DNA from: Trebonia sp963771985
GTDB lineage: Bacteria; Actinomycetota; Actinomycetes; Streptosporangiales; Streptosporangiaceae
Assembly: GCA_963771985.1 (NCBI GenBank)
Contig: CAVYVO010000016.1
Coordinates: forward strand, 186,001-250,000
Reading direction: 5' to 3'
Length of the DNA: 64,000 nucleotides
The notes beneath the pieces are model-generated. The model saw only the letters and a list, made by a program, of their open reading frames with translations. It searched no databases and was not told the DNA's origin. This document shows, piece by piece, positions 53,274 through 62,448 of the stretch. A program made the position numbers and the translations under genes. The number at the start of each line of letters is the position of its first letter. The first letter of the stretch is position 1.

Positions 53274-53870
53274 ATGACTGACTCAGATCTCGACGTGGCC
53301 GCGGACGCCCAGGCCAGGACGCCGGGCAAGCGAGAGCGGCTGATCGCCGCCGCCTGCCAGCGGGTCTACGAGCAGGGCGTCGAGAAGACGACGCTCGCGG
53401 ACATCGCGGCGGCCGCGGGCATCCCGCTCGGCAACGTGTACTACTACTTCAAGACCAAGGACGCCATCGTCCAGGCCGTCGTCGAGGCGCACCTGCGCGA
53501 GGTCAGCGCGATCCTCTCAGGTATAGAGGCCGCGCACGCCACGCCGCGGGACCGGCTGAGGGCGCTGTTCGGCGCGCTCGCCGAGCAGCGCGACCTGATC
53601 GCCCGGTACGGCTGCCCGCACGGCACACTCTGCCTGGAGCTGGACAAGCGCGCCGACGGACCTGGCCTCGCCGCCGAGCTGATGCGGGTCCCGCTGGACT
53701 GGACGCAGCGGCAGTTCGCGGCCATGGGCCGCCCCGACGCGCGCGAGCTCGCGGTCCAGGTGGTCGCCCGGTACCAGGGCACCGCGCTGCTGACCAGCGC
53801 GTTCCGCGACCCGGACCTGATGACGCAGGAGGCGGCCCGGGTCGCGCAGTGGATCGACGCGCTGGACTGA
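53274..53870 (+). CDS. TetR family transcriptional regulator
   Basis: 198 residues. HTH in TTLADIAAAAGIPLGNVYYY FKTKDAIV, then an all-helical ligand domain (GCPHGTLCLELDKRA with two Cys, as in the YcdC-like group). Divergent from the exporter; likely represses it until an inducing compound binds. Confidence 0.93.
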   Translation: MTDSDLDVAADAQARTPGKRERLIAAACQRVYEQGVEKTTLADIAAAAGIPLGNVYYYFKTKDAIVQAVVEAHLREVSAILSGIEAAHATPRDRLRALFGALAEQRDLIARYGCPHGTLCLELDKRADGPGLAAELMRVPLDWTQRQFAAMGRPDARELAVQVVARYQGTALLTSAFRDPDLMTQEAARVAQWIDALD

Positions 53871-55210
53871 CCCAGCCCGGTAACACCCTGCCTAGCGCTG
53901 CGAGCACTCGCTGCGCCGCCCTTTCCCCAGAACAGAGGCTTGAATTAGTCGTGCTCCCCGAGAAGTAGTCGCCGGCGAACTGGACGGGGGAGCGCGGGTC
54001 GAGCGACCGGGTGAAGCGGCCGAGCGCGGCCAGGTGGCCGGGGAAGTTCACCGCGATGGACGGGTTCCACCGCTGCACGTGCGTCCACGCCACGTCCGTC
54101 ACCAGGTCCGGCAGCGCCGCCGTGAGCGCGCCGACCGCCTCGGCGCTGATCGCGGCGTCGTCGAGGGCGGCCCGCGAGTCGCTCCACGTCTGCCTCCAGT
54201 ACGTGGTCACCAGGCCGCGCCCGGCCGGTGCCCGGCCGGGTGCCTTGTTATGCTCGAGCACGACCGCGCCGAGGTCGGGCTGCTCCGCGCGCGGGGTGAG
54301 CAGGAAGCAGGCGGGTTCGGCGGGCGGCCGGGACAGCGCGACCGAGACGTTGACGCACGTGCCGTACCGCACGCTGGCGAGGAACTCGCGCTGCTCCGGT
54401 GTCCAGCCACGGTACAGCGCCGCGGCCTGGCCGGCGGGCATCGCGATCACGCAGGCCGCCGCGTCCGCGGCCCGCTCCGGGCCGTCGGCAGATTCCCAGG
54501 TGACGGTCGCGCCGCCCGGCGCGCGCTCGACCGCGAGCGCGGTCGTCTCCAGCCGGACGTCGCCGACATGACGGGCCAGGCCGCGCGGCAGGAAGTCGAT
54601 CCCGGCAGGGGAGTTGAACAGCGCCCGGGTGGCGAGCACGCGACGGAGGAAGAAAAGGAAGCTGGCGGCCGAATTGTCCTCGGCGGCGTTCAGCGTCATG
54701 CTCGCGCAGACGGGCTCGACGAGGTAGTCGAAGATTTCCTTATTCAGCCGCCGGCGGGCGTATTCGGGCGCGCTCTCGCCGTCGGCGGCCAGCGCGCGGG
54801 ACAGGTCGTACCAGTCGAGCTTGCTCCCGAGGCGGGCGCAGTCGGCGACGGCCCGGGACAGCATGAGCTTGCTGCGCCAGGACAGCGGGATGGCGGGTAT
54901 GTCCGCGGCCGCGCCCGCCCGGAAGCGGTGCACGGTACCGTCGCGGACCAGGCCGAAGAGGCTCGACGTCGTGGTGATCTCGCCGGCCAGGCCCGCGTCG
55001 GCGATAAGCGCGAGCATCTGCCGGTAACTCCGGGGCAGCAGGCTCGCGCCGAGGTCGAACGCGGTAGCCGTCCCGGGCGAGCGTGGACATCCGGCCGCCG
55101 ACGCGGCCGGCGCTCTCCAGGACGGTCACCCGCAGGCCCGCCCGCGCCAGGCGGAAGGCGGCGGTCAGGCCGGCCACGCCGGCGCCGACGACGATGACGG
55201 TTTCGCTCAT
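53503..55210 (-). pseudogene. FAD-dependent amine oxidase / protoporphyrinogen oxidase-like, frameshifted
   Basis: ATG 55210: TVIVVGAGVAGLTAAFRLAR, the FAD-binding start, then GRVGGRMSTLARDGYR. At 55055-55060 the frame breaks at TCGAAC; skipping one base gives VDLGASLLPRSYRQMLALIA, and the second frame continues with VEPVCASMTLNAAEDNSAAS and a C-terminal FAD motif (VQFAGDYFSGSTTNSSLCSG). Past about 53880 the frame is an Arg/Pro-rich tail under the TetR gene, so the true stop is probably near 53890 after another small change. It lies 25 bp downstream of the terpene cyclase and is probably its tailoring enzyme. Confidence 0.78.
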
Positions 55211-55235
55211 GTCAGGTCACCAGGCCCAGTTCGGG

Positions 55236-56300
55236 TCAGCCCAGGAGGTCTTCGAGGTATCCGGCGGAATCAGCCCCCGCGTCGTACCGGATGGTGCGCA
55301 GCCCCCATTCGAGGTGGCCGCGCATCCAGTGGTGCAGCCCCGCCACGTGGCGGTGCAGGGCGCCTGCCGCGCTGTCCGTGCCCGCGTCCATGACCAGGAC
55401 CCGGCGCCGCAGTTCCCCGAAGTCGGCAACCCGCGCCTCGACGCGCCGCGCGGCCATGTCCACGGCCGCCCGCTCATCGCACCCGGCGGCGTTTTCGAGC
55501 ACGATGACGAGGTTGTGCACGTCGCCGTGGGCGCGTTCCTTGCTGACCGTCAGCAGGTCATCCGTCCAGCAGACGACATCGGCGCACGCGGTGCGGATGG
55601 CCGCGAGCAGCGGATCATCCCGGAGCGCGCCGGGCAGCGGCGCCCCGGCGACGTATTCGAGCAAGTCCAGCGAGGGCCAGATCGCGCCGGCCTGGCGGCG
55701 CATGCGCGCGTATTCGGGTTCCGGCGGAATCCGCCCGCTGGCGCGGTTGCCCGCCTCCCATTCGCAGCCGGACAGGTAATCGAAATAGTGCCTGGCGAAA
55801 GTGCGGCGCCAGTCCGCCGGCATGTGCGGTGCTATTGCGTGCCATACCCGCGTGAGCGCTGCCAGCAGCCGAACCCGCGGCGGTCCGCCGGCCGTCCCGG
55901 CCCGCACCTCCGCCCCGGCCACCCCCGCCCCGGGCGGCGGCTCCGCCGCCATCTCGGCCGCCAGGCCGGCGAACGGCCGCAGCCGGTCCCGGACCAGCGC
56001 CGGGTCCTTGCCGACTGAGCCCTCGTCGAGCTGGTCGTCGATCAGGAAGAGCCAGCCGATCCAGGCCGTGGCCGCCGCGAGCCGGCTCGGCTCGGTGGCG
56101 GACGCGTACACCAGGCCGGACAGTTCCCCCGGGGCGGTCCCGAGGAACCGCGACCACGCGGCCGGCGAGCGGATAAGCCCGAACTCGGCGGCCCACACCC
56201 GCACGTACGCCTCTGCCTGCAGGGTCCACGGGCTGACCGGCGACGGGTCTGCTCCCAGCTCTCGGAGCAGATTCCGGGCAGCTTGAATCTCGTAACGCAC
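55236..56300 (-). CDS. Class I terpene synthase
   Basis: 354 residues from GTG 56300 (GGGGACAGACGAGA upstream) or ATG 56354. Metal-binding motif LIDDQLDEG, and the second motif DDLLTVSKERAHGDVHNLV, fitting (N/D)DLxTxxKE of bacterial cyclases; pyrophosphate-sensor Arg and the late RRVLVMDAG region are present. It cyclises an isoprenyl diphosphate (probably C15). The FAD oxidoreductase downstream could oxidise the product. Triple GACTTA half-sites lie upstream. Confidence 0.9.
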   Translation of the reverse strand: MRYEIQAARNLLRELGADPSPVSPWTLQAEAYVRVWAAEFGLIRSPAAWSRFLGTAPGELSGLVYASATEPSRLAAATAWIGWLFLIDDQLDEGSVGKDPALVRDRLRPFAGLAAEMAAEPPPGAGVAGAEVRAGTAGGPPRVRLLAALTRVWHAIAPHMPADWRRTFARHYFDYLSGCEWEAGNRASGRIPPEPEYARMRRQAGAIWPSLDLLEYVAGAPLPGALRDDPLLAAIRTACADVVCWTDDLLTVSKERAHGDVHNLVIVLENAAGCDERAAVDMAARRVEARVADFGELRRRVLVMDAGTDSAAGALHRHVAGLHHWMRGHLEWGLRTIRYDAGADSAGYLEDLLG

Positions 56301-56355
56301 TCTCGTCTGTCCCCGTTCCGCGAGAGTTATGTCCCCTGAAGCGCCACTATACACA

Positions 56356-56386
56356 GACTTATCTGAATTAAGTCAAGTACGACTTA
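56356..56386. promoter_or_regulatory. Three GACTTA/TAAGTC half-sites upstream of the terpene synthase
   Basis: GACTTA (56356-56361), TAAGTC (56369-56374) and GACTTA (about 56381-56386) alternate at 13- and 12-bp spacing, forming two overlapping inverted repeats 56-86 bp upstream of the start codon. Suggests a dimeric regulator of the terpene operon. Confidence 0.6.
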
Positions 56387-56630
56387 TCGAACGAGATGAC
56401 TCTTATGTTACGAATTATTCCGGTTGTCGACCTATGGATAATTTCACGTCGCGAGTGGCTAATTCACCCGGCGTCGCATGCCCTGTGCGCCGACGGGAGC
56501 CCCCGAGTGGTTTCCGGGGCACTCGCGGCGGATGCCCGAACCTATCCCGTGTCCAGCGCATCGGCAGGCGGGGGGGTATCAAATCAGTAAATTTCCTGAT
56601 TTAAGGCATATCTCGTCCCACTGGTAACAC

Positions 56631-56701
56631 CATGATCACGAAAGCTTTTTTCGGGGCGAAGGATTATCACTCTATGATGCGCAAAAATTTACGGGATCAT
56701 G
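56631..56701. repeat. 71-bp element, copy 2
   Basis: Same length as copy 1 and about two-thirds identical: CATGATCACGAAA left end, GGGATCATG right end, with inner CTCTAT and AAAA tracts at matching positions. The right end has two mismatches to a perfect inverted repeat. Confidence 0.7.
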
Positions 56702-56740
56702 GCTTGTTGCCCGCAAAATACCCTGCGGGGGTATGTGGGC

Positions 56741-56806
56741 GGGGTGATCGCGGCCGGACCGGGCGGGGTAATCGCGGCCGGACCGGGCGGGGTAATCGCG
56801 CCGGGC
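56741..56806. repeat. 24-bp tandem repeat
   Basis: Two full and one partial unit of GGGGTAATCGCGGCCGGACC plus GGGC, just downstream of the secreted-protein stop on the opposite strand. Function unknown; a hairpin-rich terminator region is possible. Confidence 0.7.
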
Positions 56807-56820
56807 CGGGACCCCCGCGC

Positions 56821-58626
56821 TTACTTCACGACCTTGAGGGTCTTCTTCGCGGAGGCCGAACCGTCGAATTCGGGCTGCCCCCGGTACTTGGCCACCAGCG
56901 CGTAGCTGCCCGGCTTGAGCTTCTTCGGGGCCAGCGTGCACGACCCCGTACCGGCCTTGAGGGTGATCACGCACACGGTGACCGACCCCGCCGTGACCGC
57001 CACCGAACCCGCCGGTATCCCGGGGCCGTGCTTCGCGGTGACGGTCACCGACACCTTGGCCGACTGCTCGTGGCCGTAGGTCACCGTCGACGCCGACAGC
57101 GCCTCGGTGACCGACGTCGGCACCGCGATCGCCCCGGACGCGACGAAGGGCTGCTCGTGTTTCGCGGCGTCGGTGTAGTAGCCGACGATGCCGCAACTGC
57201 CGGCCGTCGCGCACGAAAGCCCGTACACCTCGGCGAACCCGGCGTTGAGGCCGAGCAGCCCGGGCACCGTCCGTGTCTTGCCCCAGCTGCCGCCCCGCTC
57301 GCTCGCTACCCAGACCTGGAACTCGCCGTCGGAGCTGCGGTAGTCTCCGGCGGCGGCGCAGGTGCCCGGCGACACGCAGGACACCGGGCCAGACATGCCG
57401 TCGCCGCCGGTGTTCCATGTGCCGAAGCCGGGCACCTCGATGCCGGTGCCCCAGGTCCCGTTCTTCTCGGTCACCACGAAGACCTGCTGGCGGCTCTTGG
57501 CCACGTAGTAGCCGTCGGCGCTGCAGTTGCCCGCCGACGCGCACGAGACGTCCGTGAGGCCGCCGAACGCGCCGGAATCCAGTGCCGTCATCCCGGGCAG
57601 CGTCATCGCCGCGCCCCACGCCCCGTTCTTCTCGTTGATGACGAACGGCTGCTGCTGGCCGGACTTCGGCGCGTAGTCCCCGACGGCGGCGCAGTTGCCG
57701 GGCGAACCGCACGATACCTGGTCGATCTCGGCGTCGCCGCCCTTGTTGAGCTTGGCCGCGACCTCCTTCGCCGAGTGCCACGTCCCGTTCTTCTCGTCGG
57801 CCACGAACGCCTGCCGCTTGCCGCTGGCGTCGGTGTAATACCCGCCGGCGCTGCAGTTGCCCACGGACTTGCAGGACAGCGACCAGACCCGGGACGCCAT
57901 GCCGGCGTTCGGGTTCCCGGGCACCGGCAGCACCGCGGGCCAGGTGTGATCCGGGCGCTGGTCGTCGACGAACGGCTGCTCGTCGCCGCTGGCGTCGGCG
58001 TAGAATCCGCCGACCGTGCACCGGGCGAAGGCAGGGCACGACTCGCTGATCGGCTGCGCGTAGCTGCCCCCCGTGCCCGGTAGCTGGGTCGCGCCGTCCC
58101 AGGTGCCGCCCGCCTCGCCCACGACGAACGTCTGGAGGCCCGACGCGTCGCTGTAGTACCCGGCGGCGCCGCAGTTGCCCGCCGCGAGGCACGAGATCGT
58201 CATCACCTGGGCGTCGTGGCCGGTGTTCAGCGTCGTCACCGTCGGCATGTCCTGGGCGGAGCCCCACACGCCGCCCGACTCACCCACGACGAACGCCTCG
58301 TCGTACGTTGTGACTTTGTCCAGGTAGAAGCCGCCCGCGCTGCAGGCGCCCTTCGCGGCGCACGACACCGCGGACAAGATCGCGGACCCGTTGTCGTCCA
58401 GCGCCGCGATGCCGGGCACCTGCTCCGCCACCCCCCAGACGGGGCTGGCGCCCGAGGCGGGCATCGCCCGCTCGTCGGGCGCGGCCGACGAGCCCGACGC
58501 GCCCGACACGGCTGACGCGCCCGACGCGGCCGACGCCGGCCCGCTGCCCGCGGCCAGGGCGCCGCATGTCGTGATCGCGCACACCGTGGAAACCGCGGAA
58601 ACCATCAGTCCGGAACGCCGTCGCAT
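56821..58626 (-). CDS. Secreted eight-repeat protein with C-terminal Ig-like domain
   Basis: 601 residues, ATG 58626 after GGGGAGGGG. Signal peptide, Ser/Ala-rich stretch, then eight units of the form SCxxxGxCxAxGxYxD (for example VSCAAKGACSAGGFYLD, LSCKSVGNCSAGGYYTD, LSCATAGSCGIVGYYTD), each with one Cys pair, about 50-60 residues apart. The C-terminal about 100 residues are an Ig-like domain ending in KKTLKVVK. Eight similar units could form a disulfide-stabilised propeller. Family and role unknown; secreted. Confidence 0.78.
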   Translation of the reverse strand: MRRRSGLMVSAVSTVCAITTCGALAAGSGPASAASGASAVSGASGSSAAPDERAMPASGASPVWGVAEQVPGIAALDDNGSAILSAVSCAAKGACSAGGFYLDKVTTYDEAFVVGESGGVWGSAQDMPTVTTLNTGHDAQVMTISCLAAGNCGAAGYYSDASGLQTFVVGEAGGTWDGATQLPGTGGSYAQPISESCPAFARCTVGGFYADASGDEQPFVDDQRPDHTWPAVLPVPGNPNAGMASRVWSLSCKSVGNCSAGGYYTDASGKRQAFVADEKNGTWHSAKEVAAKLNKGGDAEIDQVSCGSPGNCAAVGDYAPKSGQQQPFVINEKNGAWGAAMTLPGMTALDSGAFGGLTDVSCASAGNCSADGYYVAKSRQQVFVVTEKNGTWGTGIEVPGFGTWNTGGDGMSGPVSCVSPGTCAAAGDYRSSDGEFQVWVASERGGSWGKTRTVPGLLGLNAGFAEVYGLSCATAGSCGIVGYYTDAAKHEQPFVASGAIAVPTSVTEALSASTVTYGHEQSAKVSVTVTAKHGPGIPAGSVAVTAGSVTVCVITLKAGTGSCTLAPKKLKPGSYALVAKYRGQPEFDGSASAKKTLKVVK

Positions 58627-58764
58627 AACCCCTCCCCGTCACGATTCTCTGAAGGAATTCTTTACCTTTGCGGGGGACAGGCGCCACCGTCCGTTCGGGA
58701 AAATCTGAAAAAGGTGCAACCCCGCGGGCAGTTCCGGTCATCTGCAGTGCCGAGGAGGTGGGCC

Positions 58765-59236
58765 GTGAGCGCCGAATCGGACGAGGAGTTCCGCGAGTTC
58801 ATGCGCGGCCGCTGGGCCGCGACCGTGCGGCTGGCTGCGGCCAGGGCAGCCCGGGCAGGGACGTGCCACCGCCGTGATCGCGACGGGCACGGCCGGCGGG
58901 CACCCCTGGTCGGTCACCGCCTACGTGGGGCCGTGGGGCACCTGCTTCACCTGCGGCGGCCCAGGGGAGTCCGCCGCGTGCGCGGCCATCGCGCCGATGA
59001 CCGCCACCGGCGTCGTGGGATACGCGAGCAACCCGCCGCAGGTGGTCTACGGATCGGCGGCGGCCGCGGTGTCCTACCTCGTGGTCGCGCTGACCGACGG
59101 GCACTCCTTCCGCGTCCCTGTGGTCACGGTCGGCGACCAGAAGCTGTTCGCGTTCGCGCTCGCCAATGGGCAGACCCTGCACCGGTGGACCGCGTACGCC
59201 GCGGCCGGCCACCCGCTGTCCTCGGGCGGCCTGTGA
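58765..59236 (+). pseudogene. Fused remnant: sigma factor N-terminus and anti-sigma-like C-terminus
   Basis: GTG 58765 opens VSAESDEEFREFMRGRWAAT VRLA, the start of a SigE-type sigma-70 region 2. After about 25 residues the frame stops resembling a sigma factor. In the next frame, VIATGTAGGHPWSVTAYVGP and TCFTCGGPGESAACAAIAPM follow, resembling an extracellular anti-sigma-like part, to the stop at 59236. The middle (sigma regions 2-4, HTH and the membrane helix of a regulator) is missing. An internal deletion is the simplest explanation. Confidence 0.6.
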
Positions 59237-59347
59237 CGGCGGCGGGGACCTTAGGCGTACGCGCTGGGGTCCTCCGCCACTGTGTCAGTCGCGTTCGCCA
59301 GTCGTCTGCTGAAGACGAGAGAGAACTAGCGAGAGAAAGGCGAACCG

Positions 59348-59770
59348 ATGACCAGCATTCTGCACAGGGACCCCAAGACGGTGGTTCCGGACCTGCTCGA
59401 TTGGTTCGAGGCGCCGTTCATGACGCTGCGCCCCTACCTTGCCCAGCCGATCCGGGTGGAGGAGTACGCCGAGGAAGGCCACTACGTCGTGAAGGCGGAA
59501 CTGGCGGGCATTGACCCGGAGAAGGAAGCCGAGGTCACCGTCGGCGCCGGGTACCTGACCATCCGCGCGGAGCGGCATGACAAGGTGGAGGGCGCCCACC
59601 GGTCGGAGTTCCGCTACGGCGTCTTCAGCCGGACGATCTCGCTGCCGGCCGACGCCGACACGGACGATGTGACGGCCTCCTACGCCGCCGGCATCCTGAC
59701 GGTCACTGTGGGCACCAAGGTAGACAAGGCCCAGGAGGTCAAGAAGATAGCGATCACGACGGCCAAGTGA
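59348..59770 (+). CDS. Hsp20 / alpha-crystallin small heat shock protein
   Basis: 140 residues. Alpha-crystallin domain with ELAGIDPEKEAEVTVGAGYL and the conserved GILTVTV motif. Short N-terminus with DWFEAP. ATP-independent holdase chaperone in the cytoplasm. ATG 59348 follows GAAAGG. Confidence 0.92.
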   Translation: MTSILHRDPKTVVPDLLDWFEAPFMTLRPYLAQPIRVEEYAEEGHYVVKAELAGIDPEKEAEVTVGAGYLTIRAERHDKVEGAHRSEFRYGVFSRTISLPADADTDDVTASYAAGILTVTVGTKVDKAQEVKKIAITTAK

Positions 59771-60726
59771 GGGCGCCGCCCCGGTCCGCGGCCCCGCGTC
59801 CGCCTCGGTAGGCTCGCCTTTCGTCACCGCGATGGCGCGGAATAGGCGAGATAACGGGTGCGGATCGGGGTTAAGCATGCTCGAGTACAGCCTGGTGCGG
59901 TCGGCGGTCGCTCAGACGGACCTGGCCACCACGGCGCGGTACATGTTCTGGCTGATGTTCCGGAACGTGGCCTCGGACGGCCTGGTCTACGACGACCCGG
60001 TGAACGCGGGCATTATCTCCCAGCCAGGCTGCGTGCTCGCCTCGCCGTCGTGGGAGAACACGGCCACGCACGTCACCCAGGATTACGTCTACCACTGGAC
60101 CCGCGACGCGGCGATCGTGGCGGTCGAACTGTCGCACGTCTACGCCTCCGGCATGCTGGCGGACAACCAGCCGCTGATCGACTACGTGCTGTTCTCCCGC
60201 GCCTGCCAGCAGTCTCAGGGCGACTTCGACCGCGCGTCCTTCTACATCAACGGCACGCAGCGTCCGTGGACCAACCAGACCGACGGCCCGGCGCTGCAGA
60301 CAATCGCCCTGCTGACCCTCTACGGCCAGCTTGACGCGCCGACGCAGGCGATCGCGGTCAGCCTGATCAACAACAACCTGAACTTCCTTCAGGGCACCTA
60401 CCAGGGGCAGACCTTCAACCTGTGGGAGGAAGAGTTCGGGTACTCGTTCTTCGCGCGCAGCGCCCAGCTCAAGTGCTTCGAGGCGATCGCCGCGAACACG
60501 ATCGGGATAGCCGTGCCCGGCTGGCTGCCCGCCGCGATGACGTGGCTGACCAGCGCCCTCGACGAGCACTGGAACGGGCAGTACTACCAGTCGGTGCTCC
60601 CGGTGCCGACCGACTACCGGGCGCCCTACGACCCGAACATCGACATCGTGCAGGCCGCCGTGTACGGCGCGGAGTCCGTCACCGACACCCGGCTGCTCGC
60701 CACCGCCGCCCAGCTCCGCGCTCAGT

Positions 60727-60736
60727 GGTCCGACCC
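60727..60736. repeat. Target-site duplication, left copy
   Basis: GGTCCGACCC directly before the IS, identical to 62439-62448. Confidence 0.95.
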
Positions 60737-62438
60737 CACTGCCCTTAAGTATTGAGGGTTGTGTCCCATTCTGGGAGATTCGATTTTTCGATGGTGATCA
60801 TGTAAGTGACGTCCTCGGTATGGCCGTCACGGCGTTCGGCGGCGGTCCTCCCGGATGTCCGCTGGCGTCCGGGCCGGTGGCGGGGCAGGGCGATGATCTC
60901 GGCAATCAGGCTGCTGAGCTGGTCTTCCGTGCTGGCGGGGCGGCGCCCGCAGTGCGGGCAGCAGGCATCGGCGGCGACGTGCTCGCGGATGAGGGCGAGC
61001 ACGGGGGTGAACGGGATCAGCTTCGGGTCGGTGCCGGCCGCGGCGGCGGCGCGGGCTGCGGCCGTCGCGACCATGTTGTGGACCAGCAGCAGGATCCAGG
61101 CTTCCTGGCGGGCGAGTTCGGGAGACTGGCCGCGCAGCGGCCGCCGGGAGCCGCGGACGGTCTTCTTCAGGTGCAAGAACGCGATTTCGATTTGCCATCT
61201 CTCAGCATAGAGCGAGGCGATGTCGCGGGCGGGATAGTCCTCGTGGTCCAGCAGCGTGGTGATGACCCGGATCCGGGACGCCTTCCGCTTCCCGCCGCGG
61301 GTCTCGGTCATGACGAGGAAGGTGACCAGGCGAGCGATAGTGTCCGGGTGCCGAGGGGCGGCGTGGTTGCGGGACTCGCGGCGCCGCCGGGCGAGCATCC
61401 CGTCGGACTCGTGCAGGACGACCAGCTCAGAGCCGTCGGGCAGGACTTCGAGGGTCCTGGCGGGGATGCTCTTCGCGCTGTTCTTGACGCGCCAGGCCAG
61501 GTCAGCGCCGGCCGCGGAGAACCGGCAGAACCGGTCCATGGAGAAGAAGCCCCGGTCGGCGAGGTTCAGCATGCCGGGCCGGAAAGATCCTTCCAGCTTG
61601 TCGGCCAGGTCGTTCTCCCCGTCGTGATAGGAGCCGATTTCCGCCCCGATCCAGCGGCGGCTGGCGGTGCGGACGTGCGCGACGACCCGCAGCAGCGGCA
61701 GGCCGGCCTCCGACGAGGACCCGAACTCGCAGGCCAGCGCCGCGTTACGGGCCAGTTCCATCGTGGTGCCGTCCAGCGCGGTGACCTCCAGGCCCTTCCA
61801 CAGCGCCGTGAGACCGAGATCCGCGTCGCCGCGCTCGGCGCCGAGCTCGAAGACCCGGCGGGCGGCCAGTTCGCCGAGCCGCTCCCTCGCCTGGGACAGG
61901 GCGCTGCCGGACGGGACCTCCCCGGGCCGGAACCGCAGGCCCGGCAGGCCGAACGCCTTCGCCAGCACCTGGTCATAGCCCTTCTCCGGGAACAGGCAGG
62001 CCACCAGGACGCAGATGAGGGTCATCTTCGCATCCAGCGCGGAGTGGTACCGGTGACGGCCCGGGGCCTCCCGCAGCGCCCGCGCGATCACGTCCTCGGC
62101 GAGCAGGGCCTCCAGCAGGCCCTCCCGGCTCAGCTCCGACAGCCAGTCCGCCCAGAATCCCGGGCCGGCCGCGACACGGGCCGCCGCCTTGTCCGGGATA
62201 AGGGCTTCAGGAGACGCGGAATCGATGGACGGCAGGTCAAGGGGCATGGCAAACTGGCCGGGCAACAAGGCTCCAGGTGAACGATGGTCTTCGCAAACCC
62301 GTTCCTACCAGGGGCCTTGTGCCTTTTCAGGAACTGCCGGGCTCCATCACGATGCCTCTATCAACCTGCAGCCATCCCGTTACCATCAGCCAGAAACCGG
62401 ACACAAAGAGCCATAACCCCGGAAACTTAAGGGCAGTG
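60737..62438 (-). mobile_element. IS4-type insertion sequence, 1702 bp, within the GH15 gene
   Basis: Terminal inverted repeats begin CACTGCCCTTAAGT at 60737 and end with its complement at 62438; 14 bp are perfect and a further GGGTT block matches. Perfect 10-bp direct repeats flank it (60727-60736 and 62439-62448). It holds one transposase gene read leftwards. Confidence 0.95.
60745..62268 (-). CDS. IS4-family transposase
   Basis: 507 residues from TTG 62268 (GGAGC upstream) or ATG 62247. DDE residues are in VTALDGTTMEL, MLNLADRGFF and ERWQIEIAF, and the YREK signature (Y-x2-R-x3-E-x6-K) is complete in YAERWQIEIAFLHLKK. The N-terminus has the IS4-N domain (PEKGYDQVLAKAFGL). No frameshift or stop, so the element may still move. 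Confidence 0.94.
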   Translation of the reverse strand: MLPGQFAMPLDLPSIDSASPEALIPDKAAARVAAGPGFWADWLSELSREGLLEALLAEDVIARALREAPGRHRYHSALDAKMTLICVLVACLFPEKGYDQVLAKAFGLPGLRFRPGEVPSGSALSQARERLGELAARRVFELGAERGDADLGLTALWKGLEVTALDGTTMELARNAALACEFGSSSEAGLPLLRVVAHVRTASRRWIGAEIGSYHDGENDLADKLEGSFRPGMLNLADRGFFSMDRFCRFSAAGADLAWRVKNSAKSIPARTLEVLPDGSELVVLHESDGMLARRRRESRNHAAPRHPDTIARLVTFLVMTETRGGKRKASRIRVITTLLDHEDYPARDIASLYAERWQIEIAFLHLKKTVRGSRRPLRGQSPELARQEAWILLLVHNMVATAAARAAAAAGTDPKLIPFTPVLALIREHVAADACCPHCGRRPASTEDQLSSLIAEIIALPRHRPGRQRTSGRTAAERRDGHTEDVTYMITIEKSNLPEWDTTLNT

Positions 62439-62448
62439 GGTCCGACCC
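62439..62448. repeat. Target-site duplication, right copy
   Basis: GGTCCGACCC immediately after the IS, identical to 60727-60736. Confidence 0.95.

Larger units (their letters stand above)
56301..56820. other. AT-rich intergenic region
   Basis: About 520 bp of low-GC sequence between the terpene and secreted-repeat genes. It holds the operator-like cluster at 56356, the 71-bp element at 56631 and a 24-bp tandem repeat at 56741. Short open frames in it look non-coding. Confidence 0.55.

Noticed and set aside
56741..56806. CRISPR or prophage attachment repeats
   Set aside because: Contiguous 24-bp tandem units without spacers, integrase or tRNA nearby.
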